Assembly (NCBI GenBank): GCA_025024175.1
Contig: QCXZ01000001.1
Location: 16,306,001-16,370,000 of the forward strand
Source of the DNA: Rhyzopertha dominica
Taxonomy: Eukaryota; Arthropoda; Insecta; Coleoptera; Bostrichidae
Direction: 5' to 3'
DNA length: 64,000 bases
Made by a program: the position numbers and the translations under genes. Position 1 is the stretch's first letter. Every line of letters starts with the position of its first letter. Below, piece after piece: positions 26,477 to 37,826 of the stretch. Under the pieces are notes generated by a model, which saw only the letters and a program-made list of their open reading frames with translations, searched no databases and had not been told where the DNA came from.

Positions 26477-27036
26477 CGAGCGTTCATGAAAAAAACGGGT
26501 CAAGTAAGCCAATGATGGGTTTTGTCATCATAAACGTACGTCGCAGTGCTGGTCTGTGCTGGTTCAAAAAACTGTCACGACTGTCACTTGTTTCGATTAT
26601 AGAAACAGCCGCTTACCGCTCACAGTGGTTTGCACGTTTTTACTTAAAGATGACATAAATAATACTGGGGTTCGACACGTTCCACTGTTTTGCAGTGGAA
26701 TGGATAACATTAAAAAATTGTGTTTATGTTTTCTTACAATACGGCACATATTTAACCTTCAATGGTGCAACTAAAATGATAGTTTGGCGGACGACTATAA
26801 AGCTGTAAAAACTCTCATTGCATTATACAAGCACTCTGCATAACTCAGTCTCAAGTTGCCTTCTACCATAACACTAATTGCATGTTATTTTCATCAGTGC
26901 AATTAACGACAAATACGTCAAACGAACCAAATGTCAAATGTGCAATAAACTATCCGAACTAATCTACACGACATGCGCTTCGATCGCGTTATAAAGAAAA
27001 CCGTGGCTTGATTCAGCAGTTTTTTATGAACGTCCG
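26477..27036. mobile_element. MITE-like element, copy 1
   Basis: The left end reads GAGCGTTCATGAAAAAA followed by TCAAGTAAGCC. The right end, on the other strand, reads GGACGTTCATAAAAAA followed by TCAAGCC, so the termini form an imperfect inverted repeat. TTATAT precedes and TTATAA follows the element and may be a target duplication. The left subterminal stretch (AAGTAAGCCAATGATGG, GTTTTGTCAT, AACGTACGT) recurs in a shorter relative at 56477-56821. No transposase is encoded. Confidence 0.6.
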
Positions 27037-30000
27037 TTATAATATAATAAAAATGTTGATAACAAATAATAGCAAGGGCAGTAAGGGCGAATTGGACAAC
27101 ACAAAAAGAATTAGAAGCAGCCGTGAAGTGTAAAAGAATGTAACAGTAACTACTTACTAATAATAACTGTAAGCACACTGTGTGTCCTACGTATACGTAC
27201 ATACCATCTTGAATAACAAGAGAAAGCTAATGTTAGTGAATATTATCTTACTGATATATTTTCAGAGAGTTCTAAGACCAAGGGGCGATTTTCAGTATCA
27301 CATTTCACTTAATTATATCCTTTTGTAAAAAATTGGTGTGATGTGGTAAATTGATTTTTCTAAATAAAAATACTGTCAGGAAGCAGAGCATATTAATGAG
27401 CTTCTGATTTACAAAGATTATTCAAACGTTATAATTAATCTGTACCCAGTAAAATTTACTAAAAATATTTGTAATTAAAAGTATTATACATTACTACCGC
27501 CTAGACTGTTACGAAAATAAGAATATTATTTAAAATACNACTTTATTTGCACAAGTGTTACTTTGTAAGAATTTAACAAGCTCTCCTTCTTCAGCTGTAG
27601 CTATTTTCCCTTTCAAACGCCCGAAAATATTTACAAAAATGGCCCCGAGAAAAACACCTACACGAATCGTTAGAGTACGACGCAAGTAAAGTTTTTACCG
27701 CTAACCGTCCCCTGCAAAACTTCAGCGACCGTAAACTTTCAGGGGATTTTAGTTTTCTGCGGAATTTCAGCAACTCCCTAGAAATTTCAAGTAGCTAAGT
27801 GTATACAAGATTTCCCCGAACGTCTTTTTAAACGCCCGGAACACGGGAGCAGCGCACCAGCGGAACAATATATTTACTTAACTTAGGTTATCAGTCTAGC
27901 AGAGCGCAGTGCAAATTCGAACTCTCCGTCTTTAAAGCTGTTGACATTTTTGTGTCCCGCGAAACGTAAATTTAGCACGCCGTGTATTTACAGAACGTAT
28001 GTCTCAAGTACAAACATTTACTTCGTTGCGTAAAGGTCACATTCAAATTACTCAAGCACTTATCTATAATTACTATTGTACCCAGAATTTATTTACGATG
28101 TGCAAGGAAAGAAGGACACTCCCAGATATATCTGTATCTTAACCAACATAAATTAGATAACAAGTGCTACTATTGCTATCTTACACTGTTCTGGTTAAAC
28201 TAATTCATGCCATGAAATCAATGCTCCTTGTGCTCATAGCCAGTTTTACCCTGAAGGCAACTGTATTCTATTATTCACAATAAACTACAAATAATACGCT
28301 GACAAAAGCACAAAGAAGCTTTCATTATATTCAATACAATTTCCATATCAAAGAAAACAAAGCACACTATCTGGTAATTTAAGTTCGTAATTGAAGGATG
28401 ATGTAGCATTGTGAATTGCTGCGTATATCTAGTGTTAATGTTAATATTTTATTAGATCTGTTAGCCAGACGATTTTCCAGATTGCACGATACAGTGTATA
28501 ATTTACTGTAATTTATCAATTTGGGTTACTCTTTCTGCAAATCAAAGAGAGATATATGGACAACTAGCAACTAGGTAATGCACGTTTGCATGGAATAGGG
28601 CGTGCGTTGCTGATTCCTGAATATAAAAGATTTTACGCAGGTATACGAGCAAAAGCGACAATCATATTCCAGGGATACTTCCTGTTTATTCTTTCTTTAG
28701 TGGAGTTAGAGATAAACTATAATAGCTTGACAAATTTGCTTCTTTTTCCACAAAAACTGGTCACCCTAAGGTTAGAAAAATCAACACGTAACAAAAGAAT
28801 GGATAGGACATCCGCTCTGTTTGAAAACAATGCGATAACCACTGCTTTTCTTTCAAATACTAGCCATGGCTGTGCTTATTGGTAATTAATGGAGTAATTG
28901 TTATGAATAATAAATATTAAAACATTCTGATCAAATTAATGCAACATACTCAGTCGCCAGGATGAAATAATATGGCCAGATGCGCCACAATCCCGATTTA
29001 AGGATAGCAGCATTCACTTCATGAAATGTTTTCATACTGTTACTTGTAGAAAGTAAAATAAGATCTAAAGTTGAGCAATAAAATAAAAATTATGCATATC
29101 TAAATATCACAGAAGTTGTTAAAAGTAAATTTCGTGCGTTGTTTTGAATGCAATGAGGACTCATTTGCAAAAACCGCAAAAAAACTGTCCGTGACTAAAT
29201 TAATCAACTTGAAAATGTAAGCTGTTTTACTAAAGTATAATCTCGGTAGTAATTTAGTTAAATCAGAAGATAACTGGCATTCATCACTCAGTTCTTAAAT
29301 ATAATAAATCTGGAAAATATTAAATGATTTAGGTAATCTGTAATATTTCTATGTCACTGGTTTATTAAACCTAAATTTTTATTTTATTATACTTACGAAT
29401 TCAACATAAAAATCGAAGAACACCGAATATCTTTTAAGGTGAAATTTTTGTTTTGTGTAACATCCACTTAAGTACCGTTATACCAAAATAAGTCTAGTAG
29501 TTCAAGATAATATCACGGGGCTTAATAATGCAATTTAGGCCATTAATGTCAACTTTTTTGATAACATAATCGACCACCTAAAATGTAACAACAGAAGAAT
29601 ATATANAACAGGTAANTTTTACCAAACAAAAAGCGGACATTACTGACTAATATTCTCGTTTACAGTTTCAAGGAAAGGAACAATTTTGCTTGCAGATTTA
29701 GTATCGAATCTTATGTATCCAGATATACTACTTCAAGGCCACTAACATGAGAGGGCATTGTTCTTTGTCAGAAAAAAATCGACTATTGAATTCAAATTGA
29801 AACCAACATCACCTTTTTAATCGAAATAATACAATAACACCTACTCAAATGCTTTCGTTTTAACTTAATGAAGATAACTTTATGTTTGTTCGGAGTACAT
29901 TAAAATTATTGCGTAATGCTCTTATTAATGCCCTGTTTTTGCAATGTATGTGATATGACACTAATTTTTACAGTCGTTAACTTACCGTTTTTGATATCTA

Positions 30001-30196
30001 CTTTATAAGTTACTTTGTAAAAAATATAGAATGATACATTGGTTAATAGTAGTTAGCGTATTATAAGTAGGTATTATAAAAAATTATGAACGATGCCACG
30101 CTGAATTTGAACAATTTTTTATTTTTGACATAACTTCTATACTAACGCATTTCTCACAAAGTTTCTTCAACTACGTCATTCAGTCAAAAATAAATT
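27037..30196. other. Non-coding stretch
   Basis: No gene recognised. About 27590-27960 is a more complex, CpG-bearing patch. A 99-codon frame on + at 28586-28885 has a mixed composition but no domain I can name and no clear splice context. The remainder is AT-rich. Confidence 0.35.
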
Positions 30197-30830
30197 CTAG
30201 GAAGATGTGCAAAAAGTGGCCAGTATATATATTTTTTTCATATTTTTGAATAAAAAGAAGTCGCTAGATGCCGAGCTAGATGCTAAATCTCGGTTACAAG
30301 GTGGGTGTTGTAGTTCTGTAAAGTCGCAGTCTTGGATAATGTCTTCAATCTTACGAGCTTTGTGAACCCTGATGCAATTGTCGTGCAACAGCAATTTCTT
30401 TTGTTTGTAAGTTCTGAATGATTTTACCATATACCTATATACGTTTGCATTAAGTATACACCCTCTGGGCACATACTCTATCAGCATTATAATTTTTAGA
30501 ATATTTTTTTCCTAAAGATTGTATTCGCCTCTATGAGCGAAAGGGAGCCCTTATGAACCAACCGTATCGACTCTCTTTTGGTAGTTGGGTCCCAGTGTCC
30601 CATGTCTTATATCCAGTCATAACTTTCGAGAAACAGTCGCTCTCATCTTGTAAAGTGGTCAAATTTCCTTACGCAATCTTTTTTCTGTTCCGGTGTAAGC
30701 AGTTTGGGTATTCACCGCACCTTTCTATGTCCAAATTATCATGCCCACTTATTGCACTTAAAGACAATTTCTTTGTAATAACAGGGGCCTTCAACAGTCG
30801 ATCTGTAAGCCAAAATTTTCAACTTGTTGA
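30197..30830 (-). pseudogene. mariner-family transposase relic
   Basis: On the - strand the C-terminal half of a mariner (DD34D) transposase is visible. LLLHDN at about 30380-30400 carries the second catalytic Asp. ELQHPPCNRDLA lies at about 30285-30320 and the third Asp follows in SDFFLF near 30245-30262, as in the family's HDNARPH ... LPHPPYSPDLAPSD ... LF. Upstream, around 30550-30625, a shifted frame gives MTGYKTWDTGTQLPKESR, resembling the first-Asp segment VTGDETWVHYY-PE-KRQS. There the catalytic D appears changed and stops occur. The gap between the second and third Asp is 39 residues instead of 34; four of the five extra codons come from a 12-bp tandem duplication (GCATCTAGCTCG). The copy is inactive. 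Confidence 0.8.
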
Positions 30831-31591
30831 ACATTTTCTACAGTACGTGGCTTCAAGTGGTTGATCAGATTTTGGATTATCCTATCAATATATAATTTTA
30901 GGAACGTTAACAAATTTCCAGATTCTGTCTGTTATTATACTTAAATGTATCGCTGTATATTCTCTCTTCAGAAGTCACTTAGCAACTGTCAGATTATCAT
31001 GTTTTTGCATAACTATCACATTCACAAATACTTTTAATATTCTTAATTTGTCTTTCACCTTGTTTTTCATTATTTCATATATGCGAAGTTTGTTAGATAA
31101 TTTATTACATCATCGCGTAATAACATAAAATGGTGCCTAATATTGAAAGCGATAAAAATTATTCCTTCAACACTAGATACTAATATTAGGTGCCTAAGAT
31201 AATTCATTACAGCCACATATCACGTACAGGCTTGTGAAATGGATATCATGAAATCTCTCGCAGTTATAGGTACAAATATTTACGTCGATTGTTTATTCGC
31301 GTTTGTCAAAGAGCCAACGCATGGTTTATTTCATTATTTCAGCACAGCTTCTCCATTAAACAACAAAGGTGTGTTACGGCGGAGTCACTTCCAACTATTA
31401 TCGCACAACGACCTTTCGTTTGAATCATGACTCCGATGTTTGTGGGGCTGTCGTGATCTCAATACGTCTCCACGTGCCATCTAGTTAACAATTTCAGCAG
31501 GTATTGGTAAAACTGGATTTGAAACTTTTACTACCGTATGTAGGACGTGCAGGTCTTCAGATGTATAAAACTACATACTCTTCAGGCGCGA
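30831..31591. other. Non-coding stretch
   Basis: No gene, RNA or repeat recognised. AT-rich up to about 31430, then sequence complexity rises toward the palindrome and the candidate promoter region. Confidence 0.4.
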
Positions 31592-31611
31592 GTTAGCGAC
31601 CCGTCGCTAAC
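31592..31611. repeat. Perfect 20-bp palindrome
   Basis: GTTAGCGAC, two bases CC, then GTCGCTAAC: two perfect 9-bp arms. GAG just left and CTC four bases right of the arms extend the symmetry imperfectly. A TATAAAA string lies about 24 bp to the left at 31564-31570. It could be a dimeric transcription-factor site or a cruciform. Confidence 0.8.
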
Positions 31612-31901
31612 ATACTCGTAAATAACGTCATCATGCCTCTTTCTGAAATGGCAGAAGAGTTAATGGGCTAGGTGTTAATTAAAGGTGGAAATGGGCATTC
31701 ATCCGCAAATTGGACCCGTTGCCTCGTTTCGGATCGACCAGAGGAATTTAAGCGTGCGAGATAATAAAATTCAACGTAATCGAATCGAAGGTCGCATTTG
31801 AAATAACGGCCAGTCGAGCTGGTTGTGTTGCAACACACTCTTAAATATACACAACACCGGTTTGCATGCCATTGCGTGGTAGCACTGTAAAATATACTCA
31901 C

Positions 31902-31949
31902 ATAGACGTTGAACTTTGCGGTTCTTGGTATTCCAAATGCCGTATCCAT
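31902..31949 (-). CDS. Candidate first coding exon, 16 codons, gene unknown
   Basis: On the - strand an ATG at 31949-31947 in the context ATAAAATGG opens 16 codons reading MDTAFGIPRTAKFNVY. They run into GTGAGTAT at 31901, a good splice donor, and would leave the next exon in phase 0. The ATG lies about 170 nt downstream of the candidate start site at 32118. A short upstream frame (ATGGATTAA) lies between them. The protein start is not one I recognise, and no second exon could be identified to the left. The frame continues open through the supposed donor to 31668 and also upstream of the ATG to 32177, so chance openness is possible. Alternatively the exon is a non-coding leader and the ATG is fortuitous. 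Confidence 0.25.
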
Positions 31950-32085
31950 TTTATACGTGAATAATAAAACACACTGCGGAACTAAACGGAAACTTTTGTT
32001 TACACCGTTCTTATTAATCCATGGCACAATACGATTTGAGCTGGCGAACGTGTTTGATTTAACACGCGCTTCGACGCGAACAAAC

Positions 32086-32140
32086 ACAACCACACAGCTC
32101 CACGGTCCACCACGAACTGAGTGAGCGAGAGCGAATGCGA
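32086..32140 (-). promoter_or_regulatory. Candidate initiator plus DPE core promoter
   Basis: On the - strand CTCACTCAGTT contains the arthropod initiator TCAGT, with +1 (the A) at 32118. Counting from it, +28 to +33 (32091-32086) reads GGTTGT, which fits the downstream promoter element consensus RGWYVT at exactly its required distance. There is no TATA box at -30. Directly upstream are GAGA-type sequence (CTCTCGCTCACTC) and a short GCATTC repeat, common near focused insect promoters. The downstream sequence, rich in CG and GTGT, looks like an insect 5' leader. Transcription would run toward lower coordinates. Confidence 0.4.
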
Positions 32141-32879
32141 ATGCGAGCTGGATGAACGCTGACAGCCCCAGTCGCATTCGCGCAGAAGGTACGCGGCGAA
32201 AATCCCATCGTTTCCTCTCTGGACTGACCTATGCGGGGTTGATCGTGAACGTCTAGATGGACAGGTGTTTGAGAAAAGGAACACACAAACTTGATGACAG
32301 AAAGTGAAATCACTCAATTACTTCAAATTGAAAGCAGCAATTTTTTTTCTTAAGAAGTACAACAGATGTGACAAGAAATATACAGCAAGGAATGAAAGTT
32401 AAATTGGGAAAGATTTGCAATTTTGGTGAGCCTAAATTTAACGCACCTTCTGGACTTTGAAGAAGTTCTTACTAGATATTTTGAAAAAAATATTTTGACG
32501 ATCTTCTTATTCCTCTAACGTCACTATTTTTAATTTATTTAAATACTTTGGCCTTTAGTTAGAAAACTAGTTTTTTAAAAGAATTATAACGTTGAAAAGC
32601 ACGATATTATTGACTGTTATAAACCAAGTAATTTAAACGATGTCAAAGCTACACAAGAATATTTTGAACGTTACTTTCTTGCCTATATTAGAGATTGTAT
32701 GATAATTTGGGAACAACTGCCTCAGTAAACCACTTCAAATAAAATAAATTTAATGAAGTTGCAGAAACAAATGTGTTATCGTCAGTACTTCGAAATCCAT
32801 TGGTTTTAACAAGGCAAGTTGTAAGTGTTAAAAAAGAACGAATTTTATCCATAGAAATTATCGGTGTTACAAACTCTGG
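32141..32879. other. Upstream flank of candidate promoter, then AT-rich DNA
   Basis: 32141-32320 is complex and CpG-bearing and overlaps fortuitous frames on -. From about 32330 the sequence is AT-rich. Parts after 32640 may be decayed 5' coding sequence of the transposase relic that follows, but I could not recognise motifs there. Confidence 0.3.
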
Positions 32880-33270
32880 AAGCTGGTGACTGCAAGAAAA
32901 TCCTCAATATGTTGAAAAACAGAAGCTCAAATTTGAATTCAGGTTAATATATGATGTGGCATCATAGGATCAACATATCCGCATATTTTGATGCCTGTAG
33001 AATGATTGAATGGTTTCAACAAGAGGGAGCGCCCCCTCATAACATGAGAGAAGTGCAAAATTACTTAAAATGAAGTTTTTCTTAAATCCTGGGTCGGAAG
33101 AAGCAACCTCCTTAATCTCGGTTTTAGATTTTTTTATATGGGGAGCCATTAAAAACACAGTTTACTCCAAATGTTATAAAATGAGTGGAAGACTAGAGAA
33201 ATCGTTGAAGAAACTTTCATGGGAATCGAATCGATCGGCGTTCAATTGCAATGCAATACGTACAGCGATA
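32880..33270 (+). pseudogene. DDE transposase relic, Tc1/mariner-related
   Basis: Pieces in shifting + frames follow the order of a widespread insect transposase. NPQYVEK lies near 32906-32930, then a GIIGSTYP-like stretch near 32965. WFQQEGAPPHN at 33011-33043 corresponds to the usual WFQQDGAPPH. LDFFIWGAIKNTVY lies at about 33125-33165, then a basic C-terminal helix (SGRLEKSLKKL). In the second catalytic position the Asp has become Glu, while the Asp in LDFF remains. In-frame stops separate the pieces (for example after NYLK near 33070). It is a dead copy, distinct from the mariner relic at 30.2-30.8 kb. Confidence 0.75.
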
Positions 33271-34063
33271 ATAATGATGGTATTTTTTAATTCAGTATCA
33301 TGTGCCTCTTTTTAATTTTTAAACATTATAAATGCTTAATAGTACTTGGTTACTGATATAAAATTCAATCGAGTCATCAAATATCGTATTTTGCAAAGTT
33401 TTCATTGATTTTAGCTAATATCAACTTTAACAAAGAGAATAGGAACCGACCCATGAAGTTTTACGTCGTTGGGAAGCTTACAAAATGGCCGATTTTTTGA
33501 AACCATAGCCAAAGATGCTTTGTATTAAAATATTAAGTTTAAGTTAAACGACAGCTTACAAAATTGTCTGATTGGGGACGTTATTTTCTTCAATTTTGGT
33601 ATTTATACTTTCTGTATAAAATTAAAAATAGCTGACGTTTTAGAAGAATAAAAAGATATCGCCAAAATCTGTTTTTTTTTTAAATATCTAGTAAAACATG
33701 AAATTTTGCAAAAATCCAAAAAGTGCATTAAATTAATCTCGTAACACGCTAAAAACTTACCCTGAAGGTATAAATTCATTTATAGCGTTGTATAAGAGAC
33801 TTAAAACTTGTATAAGACAGAAAAATGAGCAAATTGGATGGACAATGTTTCCCTCGGTATTAATAAAGAAAAGGAGAAGGAGCTACTAACCACTGAAGAA
33901 ATTAGCAATTAATTTAATGATTCGTCGTCGCATTGCTTGTTATTAATTTTGACGTATCTTTGTTTTAGATATATAGAATATCACGATGTAAACAAACAAA
34001 TATTGTTAAGAAATTGGGTTTTTGGCGAAGTACTTTATATAATTTTTCGCGGACTCTACCAAC
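33271..34063. other. Non-coding stretch, nothing recognised
   Basis: AT-rich sequence without a recognised gene or repeat. A 109-codon + frame at 33937-34266 overlaps the hammerhead-like motifs listed next and is best read as a by-product of that repeat, not a gene. Confidence 0.35.
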
Positions 34064-34103
34064 GTTTCGCTCGTTATTTCGAGGTTCTCCTGAGAGTAGT
34101 TTC
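34060..34103 (-). ncRNA. Hammerhead-like ribozyme relic, Penelope-type
   Basis: On the - strand CTCAGGA (34094-34088) stands where the hammerhead core CTGANGA would be, with one changed base. It is followed by a hairpin with stem CTCG/CGAG and loop AAATAA, then GAAAC (34068-34064) and GTTGG. Core, stem II and GAAA in this order are the arrangement in terminal repeats of Penelope-like retroelements. The core change G to C at the third base should abolish cleavage. No GIY-YIG or RT sequence is visible beside it. Confidence 0.45.
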
Positions 34104-34213
34104 TATACCTCTGGCAAAGTTAAGTGAACCTAACCTAATTTTCCGAATACCAAGACGACGTGAGCGTCATTATGTTCCTGACTCAGAGTTTATAAACAGA
34201 AAAGGACATCCAG

Positions 34214-34250
34214 CCCTGAAGAAGCTAGAAACAAAGAGCGAAACAATGAC
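34214..34250 (+). ncRNA. Hammerhead-like ribozyme relic, opposite strand
   Basis: CTGAAGA at 34216-34222 matches the core CTGANGA. A short stem II GCT/AGC follows (34224-34226 with 34237-34239), then GAAAC at 34240-34244. It faces away from the similar motif at 34064-34094 on -, about 120 bp off, as would the inverted terminal repeats of a Penelope-like element with its centre lost. Stems I and III are not convincing. Confidence 0.4.
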
Positions 34251-34629
34251 AGAAAGAATCTGTTGAAATTGGTATTTATATCAAATAAATTTACGTGAAT
34301 ATCAGCAAAATGTTAATAAATGCGACATATTGATAGTCTCGATTAGGCCATAAGTATTTGTTTCAGTAACAAGTTTCTTTTAATTCGTATGCTTTGCATT
34401 GTTTCAGTTCAAGACCCGTACAAAATTACACCCTAATCATCTGCAATTAGTTTCCATAATAGTTGCTTCAATATCCAGGCAATGCAATGTGACTGAATCT
34501 TGGAACAATAGATCTCGTGAATTTGTTAGCAGTACACGGTAGTGCCTACATCGAATACTATAATAGTTTCCATTGTTAAACATATTCAATACTATGCAAT
34601 GATACCTTCAAATGCTCTTCAGATACGAT

Positions 34630-34652
34630 GCTCTTCTTCTTCTTCTTCTTCA
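34630..34652. repeat. CTT microsatellite
   Basis: About six uninterrupted TTC/CTT units. A second, shorter trinucleotide run of CTA lies at about 34930-34945. Confidence 0.9.
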
Positions 34653-35584
34653 CAAATATTTCTTCTCATCAANGTGCTGAAGGTATAGGAAAAAGTAAAT
34701 GGACCGAGGTGAAACAATAGTATTTTGTAAATTATATAAGTCGGCTACTGTTTAGAAAATCCTTTTAATTAGCCATTGAGGAAAGGCAATTTTATGTAAA
34801 TCTATACAAGAACAAGTGCAATGGAATAGATGACAGTTAAGAAGTGATTTGCTTAAAAGGTAAATTTGTTTGTCCTTTACTGCCACTAGAATAGAACCCT
34901 TGTAATTTTATTCTATGGGGCATTAAAAACTACTACTACTACTACTTCTTAATGTTCCGGATTACCTTGAATATAAGAAAAAGAAATCTTTATTATAACA
35001 GGTATGGAGTTTTGGTGGCTCCTGCAATGGAAATATAATCAATTTTCCACCAGACTAAAATCTGGAGTCAGCGAATTTAGTCAATCAATTCAATTTTTTT
35101 AATTACTGGTTACACTAAAACATGAGTTTCAGATTTAAAAATTACAAAACAAATTGACTCCATAGTGACTACTGCTTACTTACAGTTTTAGAGGTATTTT
35201 ACTGATGTAATATGTGTTCGGATTCCATTTTGGCCCTATATCGGCTTTGTTTCTCATAAGATGTCCATTAGCAGCGAAGTGTTATTTTAAATATAAGCAC
35301 GTAGCTATGTGAGTTTGTTTTAACAAGCACAGGCTGTTTGGAGTAATGCAAAAGTTACACAAAAAGGTTGGAACAATTTAAAAGTAACACCTTTCGATTC
35401 AATTAAATATCTCTTTTGTGCAGAAGCAATTTAAATAAAGGTCTGAAAAGAGAATGATAGCACAAACGATGCCGACTGCTATAAAGATTACACATCCGAG
35501 AATAATTAACAGTTAACAACTAAACATTTTCCTTAACAAAAGCTAGCTGCTCTAAAGTCTCCTCTCTTCATATGAACTAGTGAA
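34653..35584. other. Non-coding stretch, nothing recognised
   Basis: AT-rich sequence containing a CTA run near 34930-34945. No coding similarity, RNA gene or terminal repeats recognised. Confidence 0.4.
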
Positions 35585-35800
35585 AATAAAATAGAAGGTT
35601 CGGTTAAAATGCGGGTAAAGCTGCGAAAAAAAATATTTTCCTTTACAGTAGATGCCACGGTAGTTATCAACTGGATAATTTTAAATATCTCGGACAATCA
35701 TGTTACCCTTCATTTGAAAGTCGCCTCAATGCTCGTGTGATATCTGATGTCAGAATATCAATTCTNCAGTTATGGGTGTTTACATTTGNAAGGACTTCTN
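35585..35800 (+). pseudogene. Short LINE reverse transcriptase fragment
   Basis: Around 35672-35765 the + strand reads DNFKYLGQSCYP and then ESRLNARVISDVRIS. This resembles the segment after the RT active site in many LINEs, where FKYLG is followed by a residue run ending in INARI--AR-AF. No other RT motifs are visible and an N follows. It is either a small decayed fragment or a coincidental match. Confidence 0.35.
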
Positions 35801-37484
35801 AATGACGTAGGTTTTCCCCCAAACCCAACATTCGAACGCATTTACTAAGCTAGTAGGTTAGGATAAAACAGAATAAGATAGCTGAAAAAGACGACACGTT
35901 TTTTACAAAATTGGAGATGACAACCCCGAAAATTTTCAATAGCAAGGGGGTCACGTTACACTTCATCTACACAACTACGTTTAGTAAGTTCAATCGGACA
36001 ATATATTCTAAAGTAATGAGAACCCTAATGTGACACTCCAGTACTTTTAGATTAAATAAACCCTCATAATTCTAGAACAATACTCGATTATGTTGATAAT
36101 GAAAATCGTTTACAAATAAAGTGTAACTTCAATTTCCTTGCAGTACTGGGACCATCTAGCATTTTGAGAAAAACTTTTCATTTTTAAAAGGAGGTAATTT
36201 CTCAGCAATCTTATCCGGATTTTATTCAAAAGTTAACATACCAAACTTATCAGATTCTCAGATTCATACGTCAGCGTTCAAAAATTAACTAGCAAGTGCA
36301 TTATTCCATATTATTTATGGAGTTTCTATAGAGTTCAGTTCAAAGCATATGTTTATCTGCTTTGATTCCAAGAACTATATAAGTTCATTTTAAACAAAAG
36401 TATAGTAGTTTTTTTACCGACTACATCAAACTGGGAACCTGCATTATAACTACAGAGTTTGTTAATTCCTCAAGGGCTAAAGGTAGTTACTACTGTCGTT
36501 AATATTAAAATGTCGTGCTGCCAATTCGTACAGTATTGACTCTGTTTTTATTGNTTGTTTCTCTATGGCACAGACCGCAGGATATAATATGGCTCAGCAG
36601 GAGTAGGTTTAATTGCAAACAAACCTACATATTAAAACAAATGATCCCAACGGGGGCTAAGTTTATTAAATATACTTATTTGTACTTATTTATAGTAAGC
36701 TGAGTGGAAACTTGTATTTCATAAGATGATTTAGTTCTGGCAATATACTGATGCTACGTATAGTCATACTAAAAGTTAAAATAATATAATTTTTGGAAAA
36801 CGATAAAAACAGTTCATATATAGACTTATTCTTGGACTTCCGACTTGAATATACTACTTTTATCAAGAAAACAAGTTTGTTTGAATTAATGCTTTTCCAA
36901 CGAAGAAATATGTTCAAGCGAATTGCTCTACATTCGGTACTTATCGATAGGCAGTGTCTACAAGGTTCAACGTTTCTCTGTTAAAGCCTATGAAGACAAT
37001 ATACTGAGAACACCTTTCCATACAAATTAGTATATGTACTAGAAACGAATTTCATTAATAAATCTCTATTCTCAAAAATCTTCTGGTTTTGATATTTACG
37101 GCATCTTACCAGTTCTAAAAGCTTTTAAAGTCTTACTTGGTTACAAATCCGCGTATAATGGGTTTCTTTAGGCATAATCACCAAGGGATCATACCTGTTT
37201 ATAAATAATAAATAGAAAACGGTCAATAATTGATACTTGGACAGTTTTACATTTTAGCGGCATAAACTTAAAGGTATATCCTTCATGAATTCAGTCTATA
37301 AATATGCTAATAAAATATATATTTCTTATGCTTATAATATACGGGTGTAAGTAATCAACGCAGGGCACACATGTATATTACAGTTTGATCTTTGAGAAAT
37401 AAAATTTGTTTACTTTAATTAAATGGTTTGAAACGTCATAGCGTTACACCCTATCTATCATATTAGCTCTTTTATTATTCTAAG
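35801..37484. other. Non-coding stretch, nothing recognised
   Basis: AT-rich sequence with scattered Ns near 35766-35800 and at 36554. Frames at 36515-36984 on both strands are rich in F, I, L and K, as chance frames in AT-rich DNA are, and show no domain. Confidence 0.4.
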
Positions 37485-37826
37485 CTATTGTTTGCGCTGC
37501 TGTGCAAATGTTATCCTTTTAGCAGTCAATAGCTTAGCGAACGTTTTTACTAACAATATCATATCTTCCGCACAGGCTTCGATCCAGCAAGCTGGTGTAC
37601 AGAATGCCCCGCAGAACAAACCGTGTATACGCCGCAAAGCAGTCAGTGTTACAATCCCGAGGGTGCAAAACGTATCCGATATAGGGGTAAGATTAGGGCC
37701 CCACATAGTTGTAATGTATTTGCGATGGTGCCCTGGCACAAGAGCGTGTGTGCGTAGAGTAGCACGCTTTGTATCTGATGGCAGACAGGAGTAAATTACG
37801 GTACGGGTTTGAGGCTTGAATTTCAA
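37485..37826. other. Patch open on both strands, possible exon
   Basis: A less AT-rich patch with a 100-codon frame on + (37492-37794) and a 113-codon frame on - (37485-37826). The - product is cysteine-, threonine- and arginine-rich; the + product begins with a hydrophobic run that could pass for a signal segment. Neither matches a family I know. Long openness on both strands follows partly from composition, so coding is doubtful. Confidence 0.15.

Noticed and set aside
30553..30864. 103-codon open frame on +
   Set aside because: It is the antisense of the upstream part of the mariner transposase relic.
31668..32177. 169-codon open frame on -, the longest in the window
   Set aside because: It runs through the candidate leader, start site and splice donor, its composition changes along its length, and no domain is visible. 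Local composition explains it better than a single-exon gene.
33937..34266. 109-codon open frame on +
   Set aside because: It overlaps two hammerhead-like motifs of a retroelement and has no recognisable protein domain.
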